A DNA stretch of 64,000 nucleotides from Paraburkholderia fungorum. Lineage in GTDB: Bacteria > Pseudomonadota > Gammaproteobacteria > Burkholderiales > Burkholderiaceae. Shown piece by piece: positions 48,315 to 57,425 of the stretch. The stretch covers positions 186,001 to 250,000 of the forward strand of contig NZ_MCAS01000069.1 in assembly GCF_003610895.1 (NCBI RefSeq), in the 5' to 3' direction. The translations under genes and the position numbers were made by a program. The notes beneath the pieces are model-generated. The model was not told the DNA's origin and did no database searches. It was given only the letters and a program-made list of their open reading frames with translations. Position 1 is the stretch's first letter; every line of letters begins with the position of its first letter.

Positions 48315-49433
48315 TCAGCCCGGCCTTCGAATCGGCGCGCCGGACCCTACCCGAGGTCGTGGCGGCGGCACGGGCGCTGCTTTCGGCGAAGCCACCGTCA
48401 TCGCCAGTTCGAACAGACCATCCCACGGATTGGGCGGCGGGTCGTTGCGATGATTGCCCGGCGTGCCGCCCGACAACCCCTTCACCTGCCGATCCAGGCG
48501 CGCCGCCAAGGCGAGCGCCTTCTCAAGCGTGCCTTCGGTGACACGCGACAGCGCCGGTCCGATCAGCCGCTCACGCGGCCCCCACACACGGTTCTCGCGC
48601 ACCAGCATCGCGAGGGGTTTGCCGGCCGCAACGCCGCGCTTGATCCGCAACAGCGTCCGCACTTCTTCGACAACCGCCCACAGCACCAGCACCGCGGCCT
48701 CGCCTTCTCCGCGCAGGCCGTCGAGCATGCGTGATAAACGGCCGACATCGCCCGCCAACATCGCCTCGTTCAGCTTGAAAACGTCATAACGGGCGACGTT
48801 CAGCACAGCGTCCTGAATCTGTTCGAAGCTCAACGAGCCGGCCGGATACAGCAGCCCGAGCTTCTGAATTTCCTGATGCGCCGCGAGCAGGTTGCCTTCG
48901 ACACGCTCGGCGATGAACGCCAGCGCGCGCCGCCCTTCCTCGCCTGCGGCCACCCGCTGGCCCTGAGCCGCGAGCCGTTGCCCGACCCAATTCGGCAACT
49001 GCGCGCGCTCCACCGGATCGATTTTCAGCGCCACGCCGGCATCGGACAGCGCGGTGAACCACGCCGACTTTTGCGTGGCGGCATCGAGCCGCGGCAGGGT
49101 GATCATCGTCAGCACGTCGTCATTCACGGCAGCGGCGAGCGCTTTTAACGCATCCGCGCCTTCCTTGCCGGGCTTGCCCGATGGAATGCGCAATTCGACC
49201 AGTTGACGATCGCCGAACAGCGACATCGATTGACTCGCGCCCAGCAGCGAACTCCAGTCGAAACCACGCTCGACGGTGAACACCGAGCGATCGGTGAAAC
49301 CAGCCGCGCGCGCCGCGCCACGAATCCGGTCGCACGCTTCCTGCGCAAGCAGATGCTCGTCGCCGTACACGACGTACAGTCCGGCGAGTCCCTTGGCGAG
49401 ATGCGCTTCGAGCGCGTCAAGTCGCAGTTGCAT
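48315..49433 (-). CDS. holA: DNA polymerase III delta subunit
   Basis: Part of the clamp-loader complex that opens the beta clamp, 372 residues. The N-terminal region (LAGLYVVYGDEHLLAQEACDRIR) and the middle segment (VEGNLLAAHQEIQKLGLLYP) match HolA. The last ~25 residues are Pro/Arg-rich (PVPPPRPRVGSG) and probably a disordered tail. It lies 96 bases downstream of lptE in the conserved leuS-lptE-holA order. Confidence 0.94.
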   Translation of the reverse strand: MQLRLDALEAHLAKGLAGLYVVYGDEHLLAQEACDRIRGAARAAGFTDRSVFTVERGFDWSSLLGASQSMSLFGDRQLVELRIPSGKPGKEGADALKALAAAVNDDVLTMITLPRLDAATQKSAWFTALSDAGVALKIDPVERAQLPNWVGQRLAAQGQRVAAGEEGRRALAFIAERVEGNLLAAHQEIQKLGLLYPAGSLSFEQIQDAVLNVARYDVFKLNEAMLAGDVGRLSRMLDGLRGEGEAAVLVLWAVVEEVRTLLRIKRGVAAGKPLAMLVRENRVWGPRERLIGPALSRVTEGTLEKALALAARLDRQVKGLSGGTPGNHRNDPPPNPWDGLFELAMTVASPKAAPVPPPRPRVGSGAPIRRPG

Positions 49434-49529
49434 GGCTACCGATCGGCGAGGTTAAGCGAGTACATGCGCGAACACATGCGCGCGTGCCCAAACACGTGCA
49501 GCAAGCTGAACGAAGACACAGCGCGCTGC

Positions 49530-50081
49530 TCACAGCGGCGGCGGCGGCAACGGTGCGCGCGGCGCAACCGACGGCACTTGCTGACCCGGCGCCGGATGCA
49601 GCGAGCGCACCAGCGACAGACGGCGCGTCAACTGGTCGATCGCGTCGCTTTCCATATCTGCGAAGAGAATGTCGGCTTCAGCTGCCTTGGCCTGTGAGTA
49701 CTGGTCGCTATAGGTCATCGCGCGGTTCAGCGCAATCACGCTCGGCGGGATCAGCACCGTGCCGTCCTTGCCGACCAGCGTGTAGGTCATCGAGAGATTC
49801 ATTGCATATTCTTCGACGACACCCAGCGAGTTCAGCGTGAGCGTATTGACGCCGCGGCCTTCGGTAATCTGCAAGGTTGCGTCGGCATTCGCGACGGACG
49901 TGACCACCACCGTGTCGCTGCCACCTTGCACAAGGCGGGTCAGCCGCGCGCCGGCCGCTGCCGAACCGCCGGAGATATAGAGTCGTTTGAATGCGTAGTC
50001 CTGCTGGCCGCGCAGCTGGAAGCCGCAGGCGGACAACATCAGCACGCTGCACGCCAGCGTCAATAACGATCTGCGAGTCAC
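49530..50081 (-). CDS. lptE: LPS-assembly lipoprotein LptE
   Basis: An outer-membrane lipoprotein that plugs LptD and helps insert LPS. The start is GTG 50081, with AGGAG six bases upstream; the frame is open to 50117 but the RBS and signal peptide decide. The lipobox is LMLSAC with Cys19, followed by GFQLRGQ, the usual LptE mature start. The 183-residue protein ends in a Pro-rich tail (RAPLPPPPL). It is a substrate of the Lnt pathway. Confidence 0.92.
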   Translation of the reverse strand: MTRRSLLTLACSVLMLSACGFQLRGQQDYAFKRLYISGGSAAAGARLTRLVQGGSDTVVVTSVANADATLQITEGRGVNTLTLNSLGVVEEYAMNLSMTYTLVGKDGTVLIPPSVIALNRAMTYSDQYSQAKAAEADILFADMESDAIDQLTRRLSLVRSLHPAPGQQVPSVAPRAPLPPPPL

Positions 50082-50172
50082 ATTGGCTCCTGGTTCGCAG
50101 TAGATTCCGCGACGCAAGCAAGCGCCGCCTCGTACGGCGACGTCCTGCCTGCTGTCATGTTCCGGTGGGCTG

Positions 50173-52764
50173 TCAAACGACCACGTTCACGAGACGGCCC
50201 GGCACCACGACGATCTTCTTCGGCGCCTTGCCTTCGCTGAACTTCTCGACCGCCTCATGAGCGGCGGCGAGCTTTTCGATCGCTTCACGTGTCGCATCTT
50301 TCGCCACCGTGAGCGCGCCACGCACCTTGCCATTCACTTGCAGCACGAGTTCGATTTCGGCCTGTTCCAGCGCCTGTTCATCGACCTTCGGCCAAGCGGC
50401 GTCGAGCAGCGAGCCGAATTCGTCGGCGTAACCGAGTTCCTGCCACAACTGGAACGTTTGATGCGGCACCACCGGGTACAGCACGCGCAGCATCACGCTG
50501 TACGTCTCGCGCAGCACCGCCGGTTGTGCGCCCTTCGCGCTGTCGAGCGCGTTGAGCATCTTCATCGCCGCCGACACGACCGTGTTGTATTGCAAGCGCT
50601 GGTAGTCGAAATCGGCCTGCTTCAGCACGCTGTAGATTTCGCGGCGCAGCACCTTGTCGACTTCGCCGAGTTGCGCGGCGTCGAATTTGCCGCCGGCGCG
50701 CAGCGCAGCTTCATTCGCATGACCGAAGCTCCACACGCGGCGCAGGAAGCGGCTCGCGCCTTCCACGCCCGAACCGGACCATTCGAGCTGCTGCTCGGGC
50801 GGTGCGGCGAACATCACGAACAGACGCGCGGTGTCCGCGCCGTGCTGATCGATCAGCAATTGCGGATCGACGCCGTTGTTCTTCGACTTCGACATCTTCT
50901 CGACGCCGCCGAGCACCACCGGCTGGCCGTCCGCGTTCAACACGGCGCCGACCGGGCGGCCCTTGTCGTCGAACGAGACAGTGACGTCGGCCGGGTTGTA
51001 CCAAGTCTTCTTACCCGCTTCGCTTTCGCGGTAGTAGGTTTCGTTGAGCACCATGCCCTGCGTGAGCAGATTCCTGGCCGGCTCGCCGAAGTTGATCAGG
51101 CCCATGTCGCGCATCACCTTCGCCCAGAAGCGCGAATACAAGAGGTGCAGGATCGCGTGCTCGATGCCGCCGATATACTGATCCATCGGCGCCCAGTAGT
51201 CGGTGCGCTCGTCGACCATGGTCTTCGCGTCCGGCGCCGCATAGCGATAGAAGTACCAGGACGAATCGACGAAGGTGTCCATCGTGTCGGTTTCGCGTTT
51301 GGCCGCACCGCCGCAGGTTGGGCACGTGCAGTTCACAAACGCTTCGGATTTCGCGAGCGGATTGCCCGTGCCGTCCGGCACGAGGTCTTCCGGCAGCACA
51401 ACCGGCAGATCCTTTTCCGGCACCGGCACGTCGCCGCAGGTCGGGCAGTGGATGATCGGAATCGGCGTGCCCCAATAACGCTGGCGCGACACGCCCCAAT
51501 CACGCAGACGCCACGTGATCTGTTTATCGCCGAGGCCGAGTTCTTTCAGATCGGCGGCGATCTGGTCGACTGCCTGCTCGTAGGTGAGACCGTCGTACTT
51601 GCCGCTGTTGATCAGCGTGCCGGTCTTGTCGCCGTACCATTCTTGCCAGGCATCGGTTGAGTATTCCTTGCCTTCAACCGCCACCACCTGTTTGATCGGC
51701 AGGTTGTATTTCTTCACGAACGCGAAGTCGCGCTCGTCGTGCGCCGGCACGCCCATCACCGCGCCTTCGCCGTAGCTCATCAGCACGTAGTTGCCGATCC
51801 ACACTTCGACCTGTTCCTGCGTCAGCGGATGCGTGACGTAGAAGCCGGTGGCCATGCCCTTCTTTTCCATCGTCGCGACGTCGGCTTCAGCCACACCGCC
51901 GCGCTTGCATTCTTCGATGAAGGCTTGCAATTCCGGCTTGTCTTTGGCGAGGCGCGTGGCGAGCGGATGCTCGGCGGCGACCGCGCAGAAGGTCACGCCC
52001 ATGATCGTGTCGGCGCGCGTGGTGAACACACGCAGCAGCTTCTGTTCACCGTCGATCTCGTACGGGAAACCGAAGTTCACGCCGAAGCTCTTGCCGATCC
52101 AGTTCTGCTGCATGATCTTGACGCGCTCGGGCCAGCCGAGGCCTTCGAGGTCGTTCAGCAGTTCATCCGCGTATTGCGTGATACGCATGTAGTACATCGG
52201 GATTTCGCGCTTTTCGATCAGCGCGCCCGAGCGCCAGCCGCGGCCGTCGATCACCTGCTCGTTGGCGAGCACAGTCTGATCGACCGGGTCCCAATTGACG
52301 GTGCCGGTTTTCTTGTACGCGATGCCCTTTTCGAGCATCTTCAGGAACAGCCACTGGTTCCACTTGTAGTAATCGGGGCTGCAGGTTGCGACTTCGCGCG
52401 ACCAGTCGATCGCGAGACCCATCGACTGCATCTGCTTCTTCATGTAAGCGATGTTGTCGTAGGTCCACTGCGCGGGCGGCACGTTGTTGGCCATCGCGGC
52501 GTTTTCCGCAGGCATGCCGAACGCGTCCCAGCCCATCGGCATCAGCACGTTGTAGCCGTTCATCCGCAGATAGCGGTACATCACGTCGTTGATCGTGTAG
52601 TTCCGAACGTGCCCCATGTGCAGCTTGCCCGACGGGTACGGCAGCATCGAGACGCAATAGAACTTGGGCTTGTCGGTGGTTTCCGACGTCTTGTACGCGT
52701 CGATGGCGCGCCATTGCCCTTGCGCGGCGGCTTCGACGTCGGAGGGAACGTATTTTTCGTGCAT
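50173..52764 (-). CDS. leuS: Leucyl-tRNA synthetase
   Basis: A class Ia synthetase of 863 residues. The HIGH motif is HMGH (in LPYPSGKLHMGHVRN, about residue 50), and KMSKS is in GVEKMSKSKNNGVDP (about residue 625). The CP1 editing domain covers about 225-420 (TTRADTIMGVTF), and a Cys zinc-like pair is near CPTCGDVPVP. ATG 52764 gives MHEKYVPSDVEAAAQ. A TATAAT (52870-52865, minus strand) about 100 bases upstream may be its -10. lptE follows after 91 bases. Confidence 0.97.
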   Translation of the reverse strand: MHEKYVPSDVEAAAQGQWRAIDAYKTSETTDKPKFYCVSMLPYPSGKLHMGHVRNYTINDVMYRYLRMNGYNVLMPMGWDAFGMPAENAAMANNVPPAQWTYDNIAYMKKQMQSMGLAIDWSREVATCSPDYYKWNQWLFLKMLEKGIAYKKTGTVNWDPVDQTVLANEQVIDGRGWRSGALIEKREIPMYYMRITQYADELLNDLEGLGWPERVKIMQQNWIGKSFGVNFGFPYEIDGEQKLLRVFTTRADTIMGVTFCAVAAEHPLATRLAKDKPELQAFIEECKRGGVAEADVATMEKKGMATGFYVTHPLTQEQVEVWIGNYVLMSYGEGAVMGVPAHDERDFAFVKKYNLPIKQVVAVEGKEYSTDAWQEWYGDKTGTLINSGKYDGLTYEQAVDQIAADLKELGLGDKQITWRLRDWGVSRQRYWGTPIPIIHCPTCGDVPVPEKDLPVVLPEDLVPDGTGNPLAKSEAFVNCTCPTCGGAAKRETDTMDTFVDSSWYFYRYAAPDAKTMVDERTDYWAPMDQYIGGIEHAILHLLYSRFWAKVMRDMGLINFGEPARNLLTQGMVLNETYYRESEAGKKTWYNPADVTVSFDDKGRPVGAVLNADGQPVVLGGVEKMSKSKNNGVDPQLLIDQHGADTARLFVMFAAPPEQQLEWSGSGVEGASRFLRRVWSFGHANEAALRAGGKFDAAQLGEVDKVLRREIYSVLKQADFDYQRLQYNTVVSAAMKMLNALDSAKGAQPAVLRETYSVMLRVLYPVVPHQTFQLWQELGYADEFGSLLDAAWPKVDEQALEQAEIELVLQVNGKVRGALTVAKDATREAIEKLAAAHEAVEKFSEGKAPKKIVVVPGRLVNVVV

Positions 52765-53048
52765 GGTGTGATGGAATCGCTGGGTTCGGTGCTTTCGCAC
52801 CGGCCGTCCTGGTGCTCTGCTGGATGAAATGGCGTCGTTTCCCCTTCTGCGGGGGAAAGGGCTGATTATACCGTCCGCGGACGGGTGCGCCGCGTGGCGT
52901 GGTGCGCGGGCGCGACGGGGCTCGGCCGGATTGTGGCCGATGCGGCCTTACGCGGCTGGCTACCCTGGCGCTCATTCCCGGCGAGGGCGTGACTAACGAC
53001 CCGACTAACGAGCCCGCTGGCTCACACCCGGCAGCAACGGCAATGATG

Positions 53049-53480
53049 CTACTGGTTCGCGCCCGGCGGCGGCGGATCGGTTACGAAGCCGATCCGCTCG
53101 AGTCCGGCCTGCTGCGCCGCGCCCATGACCTGCGCGATCACCTCATAACGCGTGGAGCGCTCGGCGCGCAATTGAATCTCAGGCTGATCAGTCTGTTTGC
53201 CCGCCTCCACGAAGCGCGCGCGCATCTGCTGCAACGTGATGACGGTGCCGTTCCAGTACAGCTTGCCGGCGGCATCGATTGAAAGCGAAACGGTTTGCGG
53301 TGTTTGCCGCGCGGGCGCTGCCGCGACTTTGGGTAAGTCGAGCCGGATCGCGTGCGTGAATAAAGGCGCGGTAATGATAAAAATCACCAGCAGCACGAGC
53401 ATCACGTCGATCAACGGCGTCATGTTGATCTCGGCCATCGGCGCGGCCGTCTGCTTTTTCTCGAGTCCGCCGAATGCCAT
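53049..53480 (-). CDS. exbD: ExbD/TolR-family biopolymer transport protein
   Basis: A 143-residue protein with one N-terminal membrane helix (about residues 24-44). The proton-pathway Asp lies in NMTPLIDVMLVLLVIFIIT (Asp25). The periplasmic domain follows. Works with the ExbB/TolQ protein encoded 31 bases upstream. No tonB, tolA, tolB or pal is adjacent, so the Exb or Tol role cannot be settled by context. Confidence 0.88.
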   Translation of the reverse strand: MAFGGLEKKQTAAPMAEINMTPLIDVMLVLLVIFIITAPLFTHAIRLDLPKVAAAPARQTPQTVSLSIDAAGKLYWNGTVITLQQMRARFVEAGKQTDQPEIQLRAERSTRYEVIAQVMGAAQQAGLERIGFVTDPPPPGANQ

Positions 53481-53511
53481 GTCGCCTCCTTCTCTCGCCG
53501 CGGCGCCGCGC

Positions 53512-54222
53512 TTAGTAGATCCGTGCCTGTGCTGGCTGGGGCTGAGGCTTTGGCTGATCCGTCGGCGCGCACACATAGGCGTGCAGATCGTGCGCGAAGC
53601 CGTCGAGGTCTTCGGTCAACTGGCGCACGAGGCGCCCGAAGACGTTATAGGCGAGCACCGCCGGAATCGCGACCACGAGGCCGAAGGCCGTCATGATCAG
53701 CGCCTCGCCGACCGGGCCCGCCACGTTTTCGATCTGCGCCTGACCGCTCGCCGCAATGCTGCCGAGCGCGTGATAGATGCCCCAAACCGTGCCGAGCAAG
53801 CCGACGAACGGCGCCGTGCTGCCCACTGAGGCCAGCAGCACCTGGCCGAACTCGAGCCGCCGTTGCGACGCATTGAGCGCCTGACGCAGCGCGCGCAACA
53901 CGCGCTCGCTGCGCTCGACACGAGCAAGCAGCGCACCGGGAATATCGACTTCAGCCGCGTGCAGGGCAGCTTCAGCGAGCGGCGTAAACACGCGCTCGCG
54001 GTCCACCCGCTTCATTGCCGCGACGCCGTCCGACAACGTCGACGCCTGCCAGAACTGCGCAATCGCCGGCGTGGCCTGGCGCCTGGCACGCGAGAGAACC
54101 CAGCTTTTGACGATCAGAAAGCACCAGCTTGCAATCGACATAGCCAGCAGCACATACGCGACGCCATGCGTGATCGCGTCACCGGTTTCCAGGTAGTGGA
54201 TGATGCCGCTGCTGCCTGCCAT
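53512..54222 (-). CDS. exbB: ExbB/TolQ-family proton channel protein
   Basis: A 236-residue MotA/TolQ/ExbB membrane protein with three helices: one near residues 18-38, and two in the conserved core (about 125-150 and 165-190; VGSTAPFVGLLGTVWGIYHAL and EALIMTAFGLVVAIPAVLAYN). The C-terminal tail is Pro/Gln-rich. It forms the stator-like channel with the adjacent ExbD. ATG 54222 follows 77 bases after dapB. Confidence 0.88.
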   Translation of the reverse strand: MAGSSGIIHYLETGDAITHGVAYVLLAMSIASWCFLIVKSWVLSRARRQATPAIAQFWQASTLSDGVAAMKRVDRERVFTPLAEAALHAAEVDIPGALLARVERSERVLRALRQALNASQRRLEFGQVLLASVGSTAPFVGLLGTVWGIYHALGSIAASGQAQIENVAGPVGEALIMTAFGLVVAIPAVLAYNVFGRLVRQLTEDLDGFAHDLHAYVCAPTDQPKPQPQPAQARIY

Positions 54223-54267
54223 CTGACCTCGCCATTGGAAAGTGATTACAGGGCGCTACACAAGAGC

Positions 54268-54292
54268 AAAACGGGGCCGCAACCGCCCCCGT
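54268..54292 (-). terminator. Probable terminator after dapB
   Basis: Minus strand: ACGGGG / CCCCGT stem with a 10-base GC-rich loop, followed by TTTTGC. It lies seven bases after the dapB stop, before exbB. The short U-run suggests partial read-through. Confidence 0.6.
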
Positions 54293-54299
54293 GACACGC

Positions 54300-55097
54300 T
54301 CAACGCAGGCCGAGCACGTCCTGCATGTCGAAGAAACCGTTCTTGTGGCCTTCGAGGAAACGGACAGCACGAAGCGCGCCTTGCGCATACGACAGGCGGC
54401 TCGCCGACTTGTGCGTAATCTCGATACGTTCGCCGATGCCGGCAAACAGCACCGTATGGTCGCCCACGATGTCGCCGCCGCGAATCGCCGAAAAACCGAT
54501 CGTGGACGGATCGCGTTCGCCGGTCACGCCTTCGCGGCTGTACACCGCGCAATCGTCGAGATTGCGGCCGAGCGCATTGGCAATCACTTCACCCATGGTC
54601 AGCGCGGTGCCGGACGGCGCATCGACCTTATGACGGTGATGCGCCTCGATGATTTCGATGTCGTAGCCGGTCGCGAAATGCTTCGCGGCGTACTCGAGCA
54701 GCTTGAGCGTAACGTTGACGCCCACGCTCATGTTCGAGGAAAACATGATGGCGATCTTGTCCGCCGCAGCGCGCAGTTGTGCTTTCTGCTCGTTGTCGAA
54801 ACCGGTCGTGCCGATCACCATTTTGACGTTGTGACGCTGCGCGGCTTCCAGATGCACCAACGTGCCTTCGGGACGCGTGAAGTCGATCAGGTAGTCCGAC
54901 TCGGCGAACACGCGCTCGATATCGTCCGTCAGCAGCACGCCGGTCTGTTTGCCGAGAAACGCGCCGGCGTCCTGACCGAGTTGCGGGGAGCCTGCACGAT
55001 CGAGTGCGCCGGACAGCGTGGCGCCGGAATCGTTGAGGACGGTTTCGATGAGCATCCGGCCCATACGGCCCGATGCGCCAGCAATGGCAATTTTCAT
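54300..55097 (-). CDS. dapB: 4-hydroxy-tetrahydrodipicolinate reductase
   Basis: A step of the lysine/diaminopimelate pathway, 265 residues. The N-terminal dinucleotide motif is GASGRMGRM (about residues 7-15). The catalytic segment EAHHRHKVDAPSGTAL (about 151-166) includes the proton-donor His and the substrate Lys. The C-terminal SYAQGALRAVRFLEGHKNGFFDM is typical. It follows bamE by 200 bases. Confidence 0.96.
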   Translation of the reverse strand: MKIAIAGASGRMGRMLIETVLNDSGATLSGALDRAGSPQLGQDAGAFLGKQTGVLLTDDIERVFAESDYLIDFTRPEGTLVHLEAAQRHNVKMVIGTTGFDNEQKAQLRAAADKIAIMFSSNMSVGVNVTLKLLEYAAKHFATGYDIEIIEAHHRHKVDAPSGTALTMGEVIANALGRNLDDCAVYSREGVTGERDPSTIGFSAIRGGDIVGDHTVLFAGIGERIEITHKSASRLSYAQGALRAVRFLEGHKNGFFDMQDVLGLR

Positions 55098-55297
55098 GGC
55101 TACGAGGGTTCGAAAGGGGTAAAACGCGGAAAAAACCCGTCAAATGCGGGCAAAAACGGCGGCGGGCAGCACGCCTCGGCGCCGCACTGACTGAACCAGC
55201 AGAATACCTGACGGCCGCCACGCACGGCATGTTGTTGCCCGCACGTGGCGCCTGAACGCCGTTTTCGCCGTGCCTTATCAAGACACGGACAGCCTGA

Positions 55298-56143
55298 TTA
55301 GTTGCCTGTTCCCGAAGATGCGGGAGAAGCAGGCGAAGCAGTCAGCGGTGCGTTCAACGTCGGGCCGCCACTGCCGCTTTGCGAGCCCGTCGGTCCCACC
55401 GGGTTTTCCTGTGAGCCGGAAACTTGCGGCGGCGGCGGACGGTGGAACTGGAACTGCGGCTGCCCGGCGGCCGTTGGGCCTTGCGACGGGATACCGCCAC
55501 CGTTGGCGGTCGGCACGGCCGCGCGCGCGGAAGATTGCGCATTCGACGGCGTCTGCACCGCATTGGTCAACCGGTTGGCGGCCTGCGCGGCTTCCGCGTT
55601 GGCGTCCGTTGACGGCAGGGCCGCTGCTGCGGCGGCTGCGTCGGCGGATGGCGAACGCGTGGTGTCCACCGTAGCCGGCGCCGCAGCCACCGGCGCGCTG
55701 GCGCCAGTTGCTGCGCTAGCCACGTTCGGCACCGGCGCCTTCTTCTTGCCGAGCTTGTCGCCGTCGATTTCAGCCAGCAACTCGAGGTTGGAAGGCAGAT
55801 CTTCGCCACCCGACCAGCTGGCGACGCGGTCACCCGCGAACAGGATCACGAAATCGCGCTGCTGCACGACGTTCGTCGAGCCGCGTTTGAAATAGAACAC
55901 GTAGTCCCAGCGGTCTGCGTGGAACATGTCGGTCAGGAGCGGCGTGCCAAGCAACTGCTTGACCTGCGCGCGCGACATGCCGACCTGCATCTGCGCAGCC
56001 GCTTCCTTCGAGACGAAATTGCCTTGCACCACCGTAATACGATACGGCGTGATGCTCTGGGCAACGCGCTGCGTCAAACTGTCGTAGGTGGAACATCCGG
56101 CAAGAACCGCGACAGTCGCAACAGCGATCAAGGTACCCCGCAT
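55298..56143 (-). CDS. bamE: BamE outer-membrane assembly lipoprotein with long C-terminal extension
   Basis: A BAM-complex lipoprotein. The start ATG 56143 has GGGGGAG upstream, giving signal peptide MRGTLIAVATVAVLAGC with Cys17 as lipidation site; an ATG at 56182 adds 13 polar residues before it. The BamE (SmpA/OmlA) fold is at about residues 30-120, with QVGMSRAQVKQLLGTPLLTDMFHADRWDYVF. The remaining ~150 residues are Ala/Pro/Ser/Gly-rich low complexity, unlike the ~113-residue E. coli protein. Divergent from fur, a conserved pairing. Confidence 0.92.
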   Translation of the reverse strand: MRGTLIAVATVAVLAGCSTYDSLTQRVAQSITPYRITVVQGNFVSKEAAAQMQVGMSRAQVKQLLGTPLLTDMFHADRWDYVFYFKRGSTNVVQQRDFVILFAGDRVASWSGGEDLPSNLELLAEIDGDKLGKKKAPVPNVASAATGASAPVAAAPATVDTTRSPSADAAAAAAALPSTDANAEAAQAANRLTNAVQTPSNAQSSARAAVPTANGGGIPSQGPTAAGQPQFQFHRPPPPQVSGSQENPVGPTGSQSGSGGPTLNAPLTASPASPASSGTGN

Positions 56144-56301
56144 GCGGCTCCCCCGGTAGATCAATTGAGATTTTGAAATCATTTCACTCACCGTGCGGGC
56201 CCGCTGACGAGCCGCGCGAGTTTCATTCCATCGAAGATGACCAGAACGGCAAAAACACATTACTATGAGAGCCCAGCATTGTACTCTAGGGATCCCTTGT
56301 C

Positions 56302-56730
56302 ATGACCAATCCAACCGATCTCAAGAATATCGGGCTCAAGGCGACCCTTCCGCGCCTCAAAATCCTTGAGATTTTCCAGCATAGCCCGGTGCGCCACCTG
56401 ACCGCAGAAGACGTCTACCGTAACCTTCTGCACGAAGAACTCGATATCGGTCTCGCAACCGTGTATCGCGTGCTGACGCAGTTCGAGCAGGCCGGCCTGC
56501 TCTCGCGCAGCAATTTCGAGTCGGGCAAGGCCGTGTTCGAATTGAACGAAGGGTCACACCACGACCACCTCGTTTGCCTCGATTGCGGGCTCGTCGAAGA
56601 GTTTTTCGACTCCGAGATCGAGAGCCGCCAGCAGTCCATCGCAAAGGAACGCGGCTTCAAGCTGCAGGAGCATGCGCTGGCGCTGTACGGCGCGTGCACC
56701 AAGGAAAATTGCCCGCATCGCAAGCACTGA
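56302..56730 (+). CDS. fur: Ferric uptake regulator
   Basis: An iron-responsive repressor of 142 residues. The N-terminal winged helix covers about 1-80 (LKATLPRLKILEIFQ; GLATVYRVLTQFEQAGLL). The metal sites are HHDHLVCLDCG (about 88-98) and the C-terminal CTKENCPHRKH. Divergent from bamE across 158 bases. No clear 19-bp Fur box is seen in that gap. Confidence 0.97.
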   Translation: MTNPTDLKNIGLKATLPRLKILEIFQHSPVRHLTAEDVYRNLLHEELDIGLATVYRVLTQFEQAGLLSRSNFESGKAVFELNEGSHHDHLVCLDCGLVEEFFDSEIESRQQSIAKERGFKLQEHALALYGACTKENCPHRKH

Positions 56731-56784
56731 AGCGGGATTGGTGCAATGTCGGCCGCGTCGGGGTGCGCGGTACGGCAGGTAACG

Positions 56785-56820
56785 AAAAAACCCGGCCGAT
56801 GAAAATCAGCCGGGTTTTTT
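56785..56820. terminator. Bidirectional terminator between fur and allA
   Basis: AAAAAACCCGGC / GCCGGGTTTTTT with a 12-base loop lies 55 bases after fur and 80 bases past the allA stop. Confidence 0.88.
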
Positions 56821-56899
56821 GCGTGTGCGGCGCGACGGCCGTGCCGTCTGGCCTATCCGGCATGGCCGCCGGGCGGTGACGCCAGCCGGGTCCGCCAGC

Positions 56900-57412
56900 T
56901 CAGTCCACCAATTCGGCGCTCGCTTCAAACAGCAACCGCCACGGCTCAGCTAAAGGCATCTCATCGCAGTTGGGCTGCTCGCCGCCACGATCCACGACCA
57001 CAAAATCGCTCACCTGGTCGAGTGCGAGGAGCGGATGATGCCAAACGCCTTTGGCATAGTTCACACCTTGCCAGCCCTCGCTCCAGAACGCCCGCATCCG
57101 CGCCGGATTCAATTCGCCGGCCGGCGCGACGACCACCAGATAGCGGTGCGCCGTTAAGGGAATGAAAGCCTGACTGCCCAGCGGATGCCGTTCCATCATG
57201 GCGATTTCGACCGGCAGCGCGCGCGGCTGCGCCCGAAACAGATTGATCAGCGGCCGGCCGCCGTTCTCCGTGACGTCGACGTTCGCGAGGTCGTGATAGC
57301 GCTCGGTCGTGCCGCCGTTGATCGGAAAATGGCGCGCACCGTCCAGTTCGATGACGTCGCCGAACGGCGCAAAAGCCGTCCGCGTCAGGCGTTCCACATG
57401 CAAGGTCTTCAT
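56900..57412 (-). CDS. allA: Ureidoglycolate lyase
   Basis: Splits ureidoglycolate to glyoxylate and urea, the step after allantoicase. The 170-residue AllA cupin-like fold is shown by TAFAPFGDVIELDG, MERHPLGSQAFIPL and GVWHHPLLALDQVSDFVVVDR. It lies 13 bases downstream of alc and is surely cotranscribed. Confidence 0.94.
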   Translation of the reverse strand: MKTLHVERLTRTAFAPFGDVIELDGARHFPINGGTTERYHDLANVDVTENGGRPLINLFRAQPRALPVEIAMMERHPLGSQAFIPLTAHRYLVVVAPAGELNPARMRAFWSEGWQGVNYAKGVWHHPLLALDQVSDFVVVDRGGEQPNCDEMPLAEPWRLLFEASAELVD

Positions 57413-57425
57413 CGACGCGACTCCG

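Noticed and set aside
56144..56301. Fur box in the fur-bamE gap
   Set aside because: TTTTGAAATCATTTC-like sequence is only a loose match and lies near the alternative bamE start; not supportable.
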